Shown here one piece after another: positions 9,749-20,227 of a DNA stretch of 30,418 nt. The notes beneath the pieces are model-generated. The model made no database searches. It saw nothing but the letters and a program-made list of their open reading frames with translations, and was not told where the DNA came from. Positions within the stretch are counted from its first letter, which is position 1, and the number at the start of each line of letters is the position of its first letter. Both the position numbers and the translations under genes were made by a program. Location: assembly GCA_010015655.1 (NCBI GenBank), contig ML976656.1, forward strand, positions 2,018,503 to 2,048,920, given 5' to 3'. The stretch is from Bimuria novae-zelandiae CBS 107.79 (taxonomy: Eukaryota > Ascomycota > Dothideomycetes > Pleosporales > Didymosphaeriaceae).

Positions 9749-10444
9749 GTACTCAGCGGGTCATGCACCAACTGGAGTGGCGTGGAAGGTGTTTGTCTTC
9801 TGTTCGAGTCACGATGTGGAATGCGATTGAACCCTTGAAGTGGTGACGCACTTATCCCGATGGCGCGGAACTTTAACGGAGTCGCCTATCGCGCAGGGAC
9901 CCTCTCCCATCTCTTTTACTCCACATTATCCTCGTCCCTTTCTTCTTTACTCTGCTTCTCTATGTATATGACATTATCTCCTGTTGGCTTACGATTTCTG
10001 CGCACTTTTCCCTATCACTTTCCCCTTGTTTCGGGGAAATGGCCTCGAAACCCGACTGACGCGTCGCATCGCGTGCTCACATGACCCGGCTTTTCTGGGG
10101 CAAGACGTGGGTCCAAAGAGCCTGTTGAGTAGTTGCCTGAAGTTCGTCAGCGCGTGCAAGGAGCTTAGACACCTGAAATGTCATTCAGCTATGGGTCAAT
10201 CGCAGGCCTTTCCCTGGGCCCACACATCTGCATCTGCTCACCGTTATGACATAGACATCGCTTCGTCCCAATGAGAATCACGCAGTCATACCGTTGAGAT
10301 TCGACAATACGGTGACCGATTACAGATACCAAATCATACGAATCACAATGTCCCCAGACCCAAGCAATGTACACTACCAAAATAACCATTCCAAACCATA
10401 ACGACCTGTCCATCCGCACTGAAAACAACATATAACCAAGACAC
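9749..10444. other. RAD4 upstream region
   Basis: No gene is supported here. A pyrimidine-rich tract on the plus strand (about 9900-9960) is purine-rich on the RAD4 sense strand. An MluI-type box (ACGCGT) lies at 10059-10064, about 310 bases upstream of the RAD4 start. Confidence 0.5.
10059..10064. promoter_or_regulatory. ACGCGT (MCB-type) box upstream of RAD4
   Basis: The palindrome ACGCGT is the core bound by MBF-type regulators (Mbp1/Swi6 family) that drive G1/S and DNA replication or repair genes in fungi. A single six-base match can occur by chance. Its place about 310 bases 5' of RAD4 is the only support. Confidence 0.25.
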
Positions 10445-10961
10445 TCAAAAGATGATGTACACCATAACGATGACCAGTACCAACAGAATCATGCAGGCTT
10501 GATCTTGCTTACGTAAAACAAATTTAGCATAGAAGCACAGATTGAAGCAGCACATACCAATAAGTGTAGAAGGGAAGCTCTTCAGCGCAATAGTCAAACA
10601 CGTCGCCCCACACACTATTGTGCAGATTTTGGCCAGACAGTTCCACAAGATTTCCTGTCGCTTAGACTCCCGTTCTTCTTCAAACCGTTCGCGGTCCGCA
10701 AGCGAGAGACCTAGCTCCGGGTCTCGATTCATCTTGTGGAGACGATGCTTGAACGGAAACTTGCGGTCGGAGCTGGAGGAATAGTTCGCGCTGAACGTGC
10801 GGTCTGTCCCAGTCAGTGAAACACAAATGCATTCAAGGTACATTTACTCGCAATGCCTGCCCAGTCGTGTAGGTACAAGATCGGGTAAGACAGTTCTATT
10901 TGGTATTGTCTTAGACCTGTGTGTTACCCCTGGACGAGCAATACAAAGTAGCTGAAAGCAT
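10445..10961 (-). CDS. Possible small membrane protein, unrecognised; gene model uncertain
   Basis: An open frame on the minus strand from about 10803 to 10445 encodes a polar segment (HKMNRDPELGLSLADRERF) followed by two hydrophobic stretches (CTIVCGATCLTIAL and ACMILLVLVIVMVYIIF). A good acceptor (CACTGACTGGGACAG, ending at 10804) suggests an upstream exon. One in-phase choice is an ATG exon at 10961-10928 with a 124-base intron; another donor candidate is near 10847. A GTATGT...GCAAG segment at 10557-10504 also looks like an intron of 54 bases, a multiple of three, so the frame stays open whether or not it is spliced. I know no family for it. It could be a chance frame, though the charged-then-hydrophobic pattern looks protein-like. 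Confidence 0.3.
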
Positions 10962-11702
10962 CTACTTTGTACCTGACTGTCTGGACCCTATGATGATAGC
11001 GATGGAGCCACGACAGTTTTGCGCTGCCGAAGTGAGTGGTGGTGAGAGAAAAGAATTTGGACGCAGCAAGCCCCTAAATAGTTGGACGAAAACTTGTGCT
11101 GCGGAAAGAACGGTACTAGTCGAACACGAACCAGGGAAGCGCGGTGGAAGAAGTAAAATTGAAATGAGCCCCTCCCTTTCTCGTACTATATCTCGCTACG
11201 CGCATCCGTTCCGTCGTTGTGAGTTGGGCGTACCGTACCGAATTTACCTACCCTGGCATCCTCAATACGAGGTCGCTGAGACGAACTGAGACGAACTGAC
11301 ACGAACGCGATAATGGTGGCTTCGATCTAGACGCATGGACTGAAAAGGCATATTTGCGGGAACTGAAGCTCATGCATCATTTCTCTCACCAACTTACGTG
11401 ACGCTCATATAGATTCACACTCGCCTCTCTCACATCCCAGCTATTCTGTGTGTGGCAGCCCAATATACCTCATTTTCCACTTGTGTATCTCTGTCGATGC
11501 AATGCTGGGGATAATGCTTCACCCTTGGCTTGCTCACTCACATGTACGACAGGCATTCTCTTTCCATGTCACCAGAGAAATTGCCTCGATTATCTACAAC
11601 GGCTCATTCCTGTTCCATGCTGGACTTTTCAGGCCCCTCTCCCACCTGGTTAATATCACCATTCCTATTGCCCCTCACTACATTAGAGCCAGACATGGTA
11701 CT
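10962..11702. other. Gene-poor region with a short direct repeat
   Basis: No supported gene. A direct repeat of about ten bases (CTGAGACGAA, with a diverged third copy) is at 11276-11306. A plus-strand frame at 11448-11945 shows no motif. Minus-strand fragments in the same place look somewhat membrane-protein-like but are broken by stops. Confidence 0.4.
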
Positions 11703-12294
11703 CTACTGACAATAAGCGCTTCCATTGACATCCGCTACATACACGTCCATCGCACCATTCAAGATCAACGAATATGCAAAACCACTAAACAATCCTATCG
11801 CAAACCAAGACAGACTGCAGAAGAAGAGCCGAGTATCTTCCTCGTGTATACCATGAGCCTACGCACAAAAATTGCCACCCGCTCTAAGCTCGATGTGAAG
11901 ACGCCAGAAGTTGCATACCCAATGCCCAGGTGCAAAGATCATTGAGCCATGTCGCAGAGGCATATCCCAAGGCAAAAGAGGCAAAGAAAGGATGTCCGCA
12001 ATGTGGGCAGGTATGTCGATCGAGACTCCCGCCTCCCAGATTGTGGCTTCCCAAGAGGCGCCCGTGGAATGGAATATACGGGAATATATGGAATCCAGAA
12101 AGCAAGAGATGGAAGAGAGCCTGAGTGGCGGATCGAAGAACAGAAGTGTTGCATCTGTCGGCAACCGTATTACCTCCCCATGTTTTATGCATGGTATCCA
12201 GGCGTTCGCTCTACCGTTTGCGTCTTCAGCGATAATCGATGGCGTAACCAATTCTGTCGTTCTGGGGGGAAATTTTGTCCAGGCCTATAGAAGC
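11703..12294 (-). CDS. Unrecognised reading frame, possible spliced gene or relic
   Basis: One minus-strand frame is open from a TAG near 12294 to 11703, apart from a single TAG near 11860. That stop lies inside a segment that could be a 60-base intron (GTATGC...GTGCGTAG), and removing it keeps the frame. The end of the frame reads LFFCSLSWFAIGLFSGFAYS and continues LILNGAMDVYVADVNGSAYC, a likely membrane segment near a C-terminus. A pyrimidine-rich acceptor (GGCTTCTATAG) just before the frame could join an upstream exon. The frame overlaps the last exon of the ELRNRIYE gene by about 70 bases, which counts against it. I do not recognise the family. It may be a decayed gene. Confidence 0.2.
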
Positions 12295-13356
12295 CAGGAA
12301 AACTGCTCGCTCGGTTTTCATTTCCCTGGTTAAGGTGGACGGTTTCATCCACGCAGCCGCATGTTGTTCCTTGACAACCAGAATGACATCAAAATTGAGA
12401 GGATTGCTGTAGTTGCGCGTCAGTCGCACCTGACTGATACGATTGCCTAATCGAAGTCAGTGTCAAAGCCCCAGTCGCCCCAGAATCGATAGCACGGCAG
12501 CGAAGCGGAAAACAAGCGTTACGTACCCCTAACCCAACGGATCCACTCGGGATTCCGATTCTGGAGCAATATATCCAAGTGCATGGCTAGCTTTTCATTC
12601 ACGGTAACGCCCGGTCGGAGCGTTATTGTGCGGTTTGGGAACTGCAATATGTGCTTGATCAGCGGCAAAACGTCTCGGCCCTCGAGTTCATCCCCTATCA
12701 GGTATATCCTCAGCCTGCCCTCGGACAAATAATAGGCCGTGTCGCTCTTCGGGCGGGCTTGAAAGAAGGTTCGGAGGTATTTGGCGATATTGCAAAGTGG
12801 GATCTGGTGCGTTTGCATCCACCACGGGCGGAACTCTTTCCGAATCTGCATGCAGGACTGGACAAGACCGAGATACGGAATGAGTGCAGCGGTTCTAGAT
12901 CGACCGTTGTTGAGGTTGCCCCACCGGCTACGCAGCCTAGGCTGATGTTCCTTGCGAAAGGAACTCGTCGGAAAAGACCGATGGGCGTTGTCCATGGCGA
13001 ACTCATATATACGATTCCGTAATTCTGTTTGACGGTCAGTGAAGCCTGTGGAGGATACGTACCGGGACACAACTCAGATTACTCGGTGGCTACACAGTAT
13101 AGACGCGACAAAGGGGAAAACCACTTTACTTGCCTGCCGGAAGTCTCAGAAACGGGAAAGGTTTCGGTTCGGGCGCTTTTTTCGGTCGCAGAAGGCCTAT
13201 TCGAGGGCGTTTCCCGGGTGAGTGGACTTCGTCGTCGTCGCGGGCTCGCTTGCGGCTTTGAGGTGTGGTTCCTTTTGTTTTCGCTGCGAGATCGTGCGCC
13301 CTGGTATCGCTGTCAGTACAATGAACAGCTTCACAAAACTGCGAGGGAGAAGACAC
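12226..13356 (-). CDS. ELRNRIYE-motif (2EXR/F-box-like) protein
   Basis: Three exons are visible: first exon from an undecided start to 13134, then 13024-12527 and 12446-12226 (stop). Joining the first two gives LRLPAELRNRIYEFAM, the signature at the start of a very large family of Pezizomycotina proteins of unknown function, often annotated as 2EXR or F-box-like. The first intron (13133-13025) starts with GC, in the strong context CAG|GCAAGT, and ends in an ACTGAC branch and AAACAG. The second (12526-12447) is GTACGT...GATTAG, also with ACTGAC. The N-terminal exon carries a basic stretch (SRKRARDDDEVHSPGKRPR) that may be a nuclear signal. No in-frame ATG opens the first exon; a tiny upstream exon (ATGACCAT, with an ACTGAC branch and CCAG acceptor) would fit in phase but is speculative. 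The end coordinate given is the edge of the open frame. The product would be about 310 residues. Confidence 0.7.
13025..13133 (-). other. Probable GC-AG intron
   Basis: The donor is CAG|GCAAGT, the textbook context for the minor GC-AG class. The acceptor is AAACAG, with ACTGAC about ten bases before it. Splicing here rebuilds the family signature LPAELRNRIYE across the junction (the Glu codon is split 1+2). No GT donor at this place would do so. Confidence 0.7.
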
Positions 13357-13721
13357 ACATGGTCATGGTCTCTAGAGGACACTTGGTGTTAAGTTGGAGG
13401 GTGTTGTGGTCGGCAATGCGCAGCTGTGAAGAGCCGTGGAAGAATATGTTGGTGGGGAAAGTGATGGGTGGGCAGTAGCAGTGAGAGGTGGAGTGTCAGG
13501 TGCACCTGCCCATGGCGCGCTTCAGCCTAGCCGTTCGCCGAGCTACAGCAAACGCGCAGCTTGCGAACCAAACGCACTGAGCATGCACCGCCTCTCATTT
13601 CGAAGGCGAACCTGTTACTCGTTTAAATTTGGCGTCTCTACCTATATATATAGAGTTTTTTTTGTTATAGATACGACTAGTTTTCTGCCGTACAGTGGCT
13701 AACTTCGATATATTGCTAGTA

Positions 13722-13740
13722 TGCACGGAAGGTCCGTGCA
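13722..13740. repeat. Perfect 8-bp hairpin
   Basis: TGCACGGA, loop AGG, TCCGTGCA. A third CCGTGC follows at about 13752. On the minus strand the hairpin is followed within a few bases by CTAG, which recalls a Helitron 3' end, but the base after CTAG is C and not T, and no 5' end was found. Confidence 0.6.
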
Positions 13741-14526
13741 ATTAATTACCCGTGCCGCTTTGTACGTTTGTCTAGGTACAGTGTTCATGCTGCCTTTATG
13801 ACACCCGGTGCTATATTCTGTACATCAGGACACAATGTAAGGTTCAACGCGATGTTTGGGATGGCTCCATAGTCAAATGTATGGTATCTGACTCGCTTTA
13901 AGCTCAGCTTTCTTGATACGCAGATCCTCGAGTGCTACCCAGGTCGTCACCAATCTGGCTGCTCAATCACAAATACCAGAGGACTTATTAGAGCCCCACC
14001 TCGCAACCTGGGGTCTCATGCTACCTGTCAGCGAATCACACCCGACATATAGTCACAAGGTCGATATTAGTAACCGGGTGCTCTTCGAGGTTCAAATACG
14101 TGCTTCTGGAGACGAATTTAGAAAAAAAGTTACGTCTATTGCAGTGTCCCTCTAGGAAACCTCTGGGATTCTGCGGGCTTCAACATACAGAAGTCAAAGC
14201 CACATAACTGAACACATATCTAAAAACCTTTAAACGGCTCTGTTATAATTAGTTCCTCGTACTTAATATAACATGAAATTACTTACATCCATAACTCACC
14301 GTATCGCAAGAACCAAAGAACGCCGAACATTCACTGGATAACAGTCACAAAATTCACCGCAGCGTATAACACTCTATATATATGATTTCACTCAACTCAG
14401 TCTCGTCAAATCAAACAAAAAAAAAATCCGTTCTTTGAGCCAGCACCTCGAAGTGGCTTTTAGTTTTGCTACTTTTTGCTCCCTTCAACGCCAAAATGTC
14501 CCCTGTTCGAATCCACGTCGAGACGG

Positions 14527-14720
14527 TGACGTAACTTTTTTTTGTTGCAAAAGAGTGTATTCTAGAGCTGATGTAAGGGTATTATTGCCGTTACGTAACT
14601 ACTATTGTCTTACAGACATAGACCTTATAAGAACATGTTATCAGCGCAGAGTCGTCTCACGATAGCATGAATTGGACGTGCTGAGCTACTTATTGTATTA
14701 CCCACAAATTGGTGACGTAA
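14527..14720. promoter_or_regulatory. Cluster of three TKACGTAA bZIP-type boxes
   Basis: TGACGTAA lies at 14527-14534 and 14713-14720, and the perfect palindrome GTTACGTAAC at 14590-14599. TTACGTAA is a known site of fungal AP-1/Pap1-type bZIP factors, and TGACGTAA of CREB/ATF-type factors. No gene start is supported close by, so the function is open. Confidence 0.3.
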
Positions 14721-15197
14721 GAAGGATATGTCCTTTGCGATGAGCGTCGAAGCGCTAGAAAGTGCGGGAGGCGGTCCAATAGTCACTCATGCGAAAGTTC
14801 TAAACTTGCACCATGATCAAGCGATGTCTCAGCAAGAATGTCACTCTCATGGGAAGTAGTCGGCGACGCTGTCATACTCCCGGTCATCCTCGAAAGGGCT
14901 GGAGAGTCGTTCGAATATATTTGTACCTTTGTTCTTGCGGATATGCAAGGCATCACCGATAGTATTCGACATCCAACACGTGCATGGCACAACTCCTCAT
15001 TGCTTTTGACCTGCCTCAGCGGCGCTTTTGGCCTGCCAAGGGCTTTCATTTCTCATAGACTGAAGAAACATACACAGCCCGATGGACTCCGAATCCTAGT
15101 CCCAAATGCATTGATTGACCCATCGAAAACTCATCCCTTCGTCGCCAGCCCATCCTGCCTGCCTGTCTCCACATCCCAGCCGGTCTATATCTCTCGC

Positions 15198-15877
15198 TTA
15201 AAACTTGGAGAACTGCTTGACCTGCTTACCGGTCCTGGGAAGCACACGGAGGACGTTGAAACGGACGGTCTTGGAGAGGGGTCGGCATTGGCCAACGACG
15301 ACCTGGTCACCGGGCTCGACACGGAAAGCGGGAGAGACGTGCGCGGCGAGGTTCTTGTGGCGCTTCTCGTAACGGGAGTACTTGGGGACGAAGTGGAGGT
15401 ACTCGCGGCGGATGATGAGGGTACCTTGGCAAGTCAGCCTCTCTCCAAGCTCTTCCAACCTTCATACTCGCGGCGCTTGTAGCGCTCGAACAGCAGGAAA
15501 TTTTACGTACGGTGCATCTTGGTGGAGACGACGGTGCCGGTCAGGATACGGCCACGAATCGAGACCATACCGGTGAAGGGGCACTTCTTGTCGATGTAGG
15601 AGCCCTCAATGGCGGTCTTGGGCGTGCGGAAGCCCAAACCAACATCCTTATACCATCGCCTGTTGCGGGCGTTCTTGCGGGGACCAGTGGCCTTGTGGTT
15701 CAAGAAGATGTGCGGCTATACACTCGTATCAGTATCTCGTGGTTGTGACATGCGACGTGGCGGGTGAGAATCGTAGTACCTGCTTCTGGTAGGCGCGCTC
15801 GGACTGGACACTGTTTCGCTGTCAGCATGCGAACTCGGTTGCAGTATTGTTGCGACGTACGTGAGCTCGGTAGCCAT
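15198..15877 (-). CDS. RPS11: 40S ribosomal protein S11 (uS17)
   Basis: Four exons: 15877-15861, 15810-15780, 15715-15511 and 15424-15198, giving 159 residues. Introns are GTACGT...AAACAG, GTACTA...GTATAG and GTACGT...CCAAG, the last with GCTGAC as branch. The product starts [16 protein letters not shown] and continues [12 protein letters not shown], then carries the uS17 core ([59 protein letters not shown]). uS17 binds 18S rRNA in the body of the small subunit. The length fits eukaryotic S11 (about 155-160). The very short first exon (17 bases) and early introns are typical of fungal ribosomal protein genes. It is divergent from the ketoacyl-CoA reductase gene. Confidence 0.97.
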
Positions 15878-16266
15878 GGTTGCGGTCGGGATGTGTTGTC
15901 GGTCTGAGATGCGCAGGCGTGAAGTTCAATTTTCGAAGTGCTCCAACTCGCTAAGCGAACCGCTTGGCAAGGAAGGAGGCACCCGGAACAATGTACTGCC
16001 GATAGACTGCGCTAGTCCAATGGAGCAACCGCGGCACGACCCCTCAACCGTTAGAAAGTTGTGTCGTCCTTTTACTCTGGCAGACGTGGTTCTTGGGCTG
16101 CCGAAGCTCTGCAGTTGACTTGTTCGCTGAGTGGAATTAATTCAGTCGTATGCCAGGTTACTGTAAACCGCTCTACGACTGGGAAACCCCCGGTCTATAT
16201 AATCCTCATCGTCGTTCGATTTTCTGTCTTATCCCTCAGTACCTCCCGTCGCTCCCTACGCTCCCA
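15878..16266. promoter_or_regulatory. Shared divergent promoter region, RPS11 and IFA38
   Basis: These 389 bases separate two head-to-head start codons and must hold both promoters and leaders. I could not identify individual factor sites with confidence. Confidence 0.6.
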
Positions 16267-17342
16267 ATGGACCCAACAAGACAGTTCACGGACCGACTCG
16301 GAGTCACAGTCGACTCTAACTCGTCCTATCTCCTCGTTGCAATACTTCTGGTAGCGGGCGCCTATGCCATTCTCGTGCCGGTGATCAGTTTTGCTCGTGT
16401 CCTGTTCAGTCTTTTCATATTGCCAGGCAAATCTGTGAGCTCTCCTACGGCTAATTGGAGCGTCAGCATTAATGTTATCAGCTTTCTTCATATGGTCCCC
16501 GCGGCTCATGGGTCCTCATTACAGGCGCCAGTGATGGCATTGGCAAAGAATTCGCCCTCTCCCTCGCTGCAAAGGGCTACAACCTCCTCCTCGTATCTCG
16601 CACGCAATCTAAGCTAGACACCCTCGCCTCCGATATCTCGAGCAAGTATGGACCGAAGATTTCCACGAAGACACTCGCAATGGACTTTGGCCTGAACAAG
16701 GATAGCGATTATGCTGCTCTCCGGAAGCTCATCGACGGGCTGGACATCAGCATCCTGATCAACAACGTCGGACAGAGCCACAGCATCCCAGTGCCCTTTG
16801 TGGAGACGCCTGCAGAGGAGATGAACAGCATCATCACAATCAATTGCATGGCAACGTTGAAGGTTACGCAGACGGTCGCGCCTGGCATGATCTCACGAAA
16901 GCGCGGTCTCATTCTCACAATGGCATCGACCGGTGGCTTGTTCCCCACGCCTCTGCTCGCGACGTACTCTGGCAGTAAGGCTTTCCTCCAGCAGTGGTCG
17001 ACCGCACTTGGTTCCGAGCTGCAGCCTCACGGCGTGCACGTACAGTGTGTACAGTCGCACCTCGTCACAACCGCCATGTCTAAAATCCGCAAGTCGTCTG
17101 CGTTGGTACCGAACCCGCGCCAATTCGTCAGGAGTGTGCTGAACAAGTTGGGAAGGAGTGGTGGTGCACAGCACATTGCCTTCACCAGCGCACCGTACTG
17201 GAGTCACGGACTGATGATCTGGTTCCTCATGCGCTTTGTCGGTGAAAGGGCGTCTATGGTTGTGAAGATCAACAAGAACATGCACGAAGACATCAGGAAG
17301 CGAGCTTTGAGGAAGGCAGCTAGAGAGGCGAAGAAGCAGTGA
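16267..17342 (+). CDS. IFA38: Very-long-chain 3-ketoacyl-CoA reductase
   Basis: Two exons, 16267-16434 and 16482-17342, giving 342 residues. The 47-base intron is GTGAGC...TATCAG, and the junction reads [17 protein letters not shown], matching the fungal family. The enzyme does the NADPH-dependent reduction of 3-ketoacyl-CoA in the ER fatty acid elongation cycle, feeding sphingolipid synthesis. Visible features: a membrane segment near residues 20-53; the Rossmann glycine motif TGASDGIG near 70-77; NNVG; catalytic Ser205 (MAST), and Tyr218 and Lys222 in YSGSK; and a lysine-rich C-terminus (REAKKQ) close to an ER-retrieval signal. Length and motifs agree with yeast Ifa38 and the steroid dehydrogenase 12 type of animals. 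Confidence 0.95.
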
Positions 17343-17644
17343 ATGATGCGATCGAGTTCAAGGAGATTGGTGATGCTGAGCAATTTTGCCCTCCAGTAGT
17401 AGGGTCCTGGAGGATGTCGTTGCACGAGGTACCTACGTAATGAATTGATGTAGTCGATGTAGGCTTCTAATACAAATAATGAGCTACCAACCACATAAAG
17501 TAATTGAAGCATTCCCCGCACAGGCCATCCCTTCCGAACCCCTGCCGATGTTTTCCGAGCAACGCGCGCGAAACAACAGCCTTGGAAAGTAGGATTGAAC
17601 ACCACACATTCCTTCCTCGGCCTTCCCTTCCTCCGATAGGCCCA
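17343..17644. other. Short intergenic region between IFA38 and ERG28
   Basis: Holds the IFA38 3' end and the ERG28 promoter and leader. The last 60 bases are pyrimidine-rich (about 17605-17640), as is common just upstream of fungal start codons. Confidence 0.5.
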
Positions 17645-18252
17645 ATGGCGCTCGACCTCCTCTCCTACCTCCCGCCCTTCGAGGGCCTGCTGCCAAAATG
17701 GCTGCTCCTCGTAAGTTCTCTCCCGCCTTCATAACTACGCCCCATCACGAGCAACAGCAACTCCAGCACGCACTCAATTACTAACCCTACCCACAGGTCT
17801 CCCTCATCTCCCTCGCCAACTCCCTCCAGGCCTACACTACCCTCCACTACGCGGCGCGCGTCTACAACCCCAACCCCGACACCTCGCGGCCCCCCTCAAA
17901 CATCACGCCTTCTCTCAACCTCTCCTCCATTCCCCCCGGCGGCACCATCCCCGCGCACAAGCTCGCGCCGGGCGAGATCGCGTCGCAAGTAACTCCGCTG
18001 AGCGGGCGCAAGTGGGGCACGTGGACGGCGCTCACGGGCATCGTGCGGTTCTACGTCGCGTACAATATCAATCAGAAGGCTATGTATGAGCTGGGCGTGT
18101 GGACGTATGGGGTTGCGTGGGCGCATTATATGGCGGAGTGGTGGGTGTATGGGACGTGTCGGTGGGGGGCGCCGTTGGCGGGGCCGGTGGTGATAAGTAC
18201 GGGGAGTTTGGTGTGGATGGTTGCACAGAGGGGGTTTTATTTGGGGCAGTAG
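17645..18252 (+). CDS. ERG28: Ergosterol biosynthesis scaffold protein Erg28
   Basis: Two exons, 17645-17710 and 17797-18252, giving 173 residues. The intron is GTAAGT...CCACAG with TTACTAAC as branch. Erg28 is an ER membrane protein that tethers the C-4 demethylation enzymes (Erg25, Erg26, Erg27) in ergosterol synthesis. The product has about four membrane segments: LPKWLLLVSLISLANSLQAY, WGTWTALTGIVRFYVAYN, ELGVWTYGVAWAHYMAEWWV and LAGPVVISTGSLVWMVAQRG. The pairs SLQAY and HYMAEWWVYG resemble the family. The length is slightly above yeast Erg28 (148), mainly from a Pro-rich loop after the first membrane segment. Base use flips inside the gene from C-rich to G-rich. Confidence 0.94.
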
Positions 18253-18537
18253 GGAGGGAGGATGAGAGGGTGGCAGTGGTATGTGGTGGATGCTAGAGTG
18301 TATAAGGATGGGTAGTGATAATGGTAATAGTAATGTGGGGGTGTAGCGGACTTGGGCAACCGCGAATACTCTGCACGCACCACGTATCGAACATGCAAGC
18401 AGAACATCATACATGAACAGATTGCCTTCCGAAATATTCTAACACGAAATGGTATCTCCTGTGCTATGCCTGATATATACCTCGAATGTCGATATTCGAT
18501 ATGATGGTATCTAACAATCCCTTTCTAAGGAGAACGC

Positions 18538-19902
<1,365 letters not shown>

Positions 19903-20227
19903 GGTAGATACATGCAAATGCCAATACGAGGCTTCACTGCGGGGAACACGGGATATATAACGCTCTCGCCAGCAGAACTACCGAAGAATTCGCAAGCACC
20001 TGTCCCTGCCGCGAGGGTAGGTAATATAGTGAATGTGACGGCGTGACGAAGCGCGGTGCGGGAACCATTCCAGAAGGAGCAGCGTTTCCACGCTACCGGG
20101 GGGTAGGTAGCTGTTGCCAACTTGCAGAGAGCCTCACCCACGCCCCCATCAATTCCAACCGTGAACGCCTCTGCTGCCCGTTTGAGCTAGCGATAATTAC
20201 GCAGGGGAACTACACGCCGTTGCAGCA
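19903..20227. promoter_or_regulatory. Shared divergent promoter region, GAL7 and Yip1-domain gene
   Basis: These 325 bases separate two head-to-head start codons. I see no clear CGG-N11-CCG Gal4-type site. That fits filamentous ascomycetes, where Gal4-type control of GAL genes is generally absent. Confidence 0.5.

Larger units (their letters stand above)
13357..15197. other. Gene-poor, AT-richer region
   Basis: I see no gene I can name in these 1.8 kb. It contains a perfect hairpin (13722-13740), poly-A/T runs, several TATATA tracts, three TKACGTAA boxes (14527-14720) and an 80-codon frame at 13913-14155 that lacks an ATG. It may hold decayed transposon sequence. The part after about 14750 is the downstream region of RPS11. 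Confidence 0.5.

Noticed and set aside
11448..11945. 165-codon plus-strand frame
   Set aside because: No motif, unlikely residue make-up and no splice or start context; the opposite strand looks slightly more protein-like.
13913..14155. 80-codon plus-strand frame in the AT-rich region
   Set aside because: It begins at TTG with no ATG and matches no family I know. It may be part of a decayed gene, but I cannot support it.
14505..14514. GTTCGAATCC, like a tRNA T-loop (B box), followed by a run of eight Ts
   Set aside because: The five bases on each side of the loop do not pair (CCCTG against CCACG), and no acceptor stem, D-arm or A box fits upstream.
14838..15482. 214-codon plus-strand frame
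   Set aside because: Its second half is antisense to RPS11 exon 4 and the first half shows no motif.
17896..18414. 172-codon minus-strand frame
   Set aside because: Antisense to ERG28; rich in Pro, Arg and His because of the G-rich sense strand.
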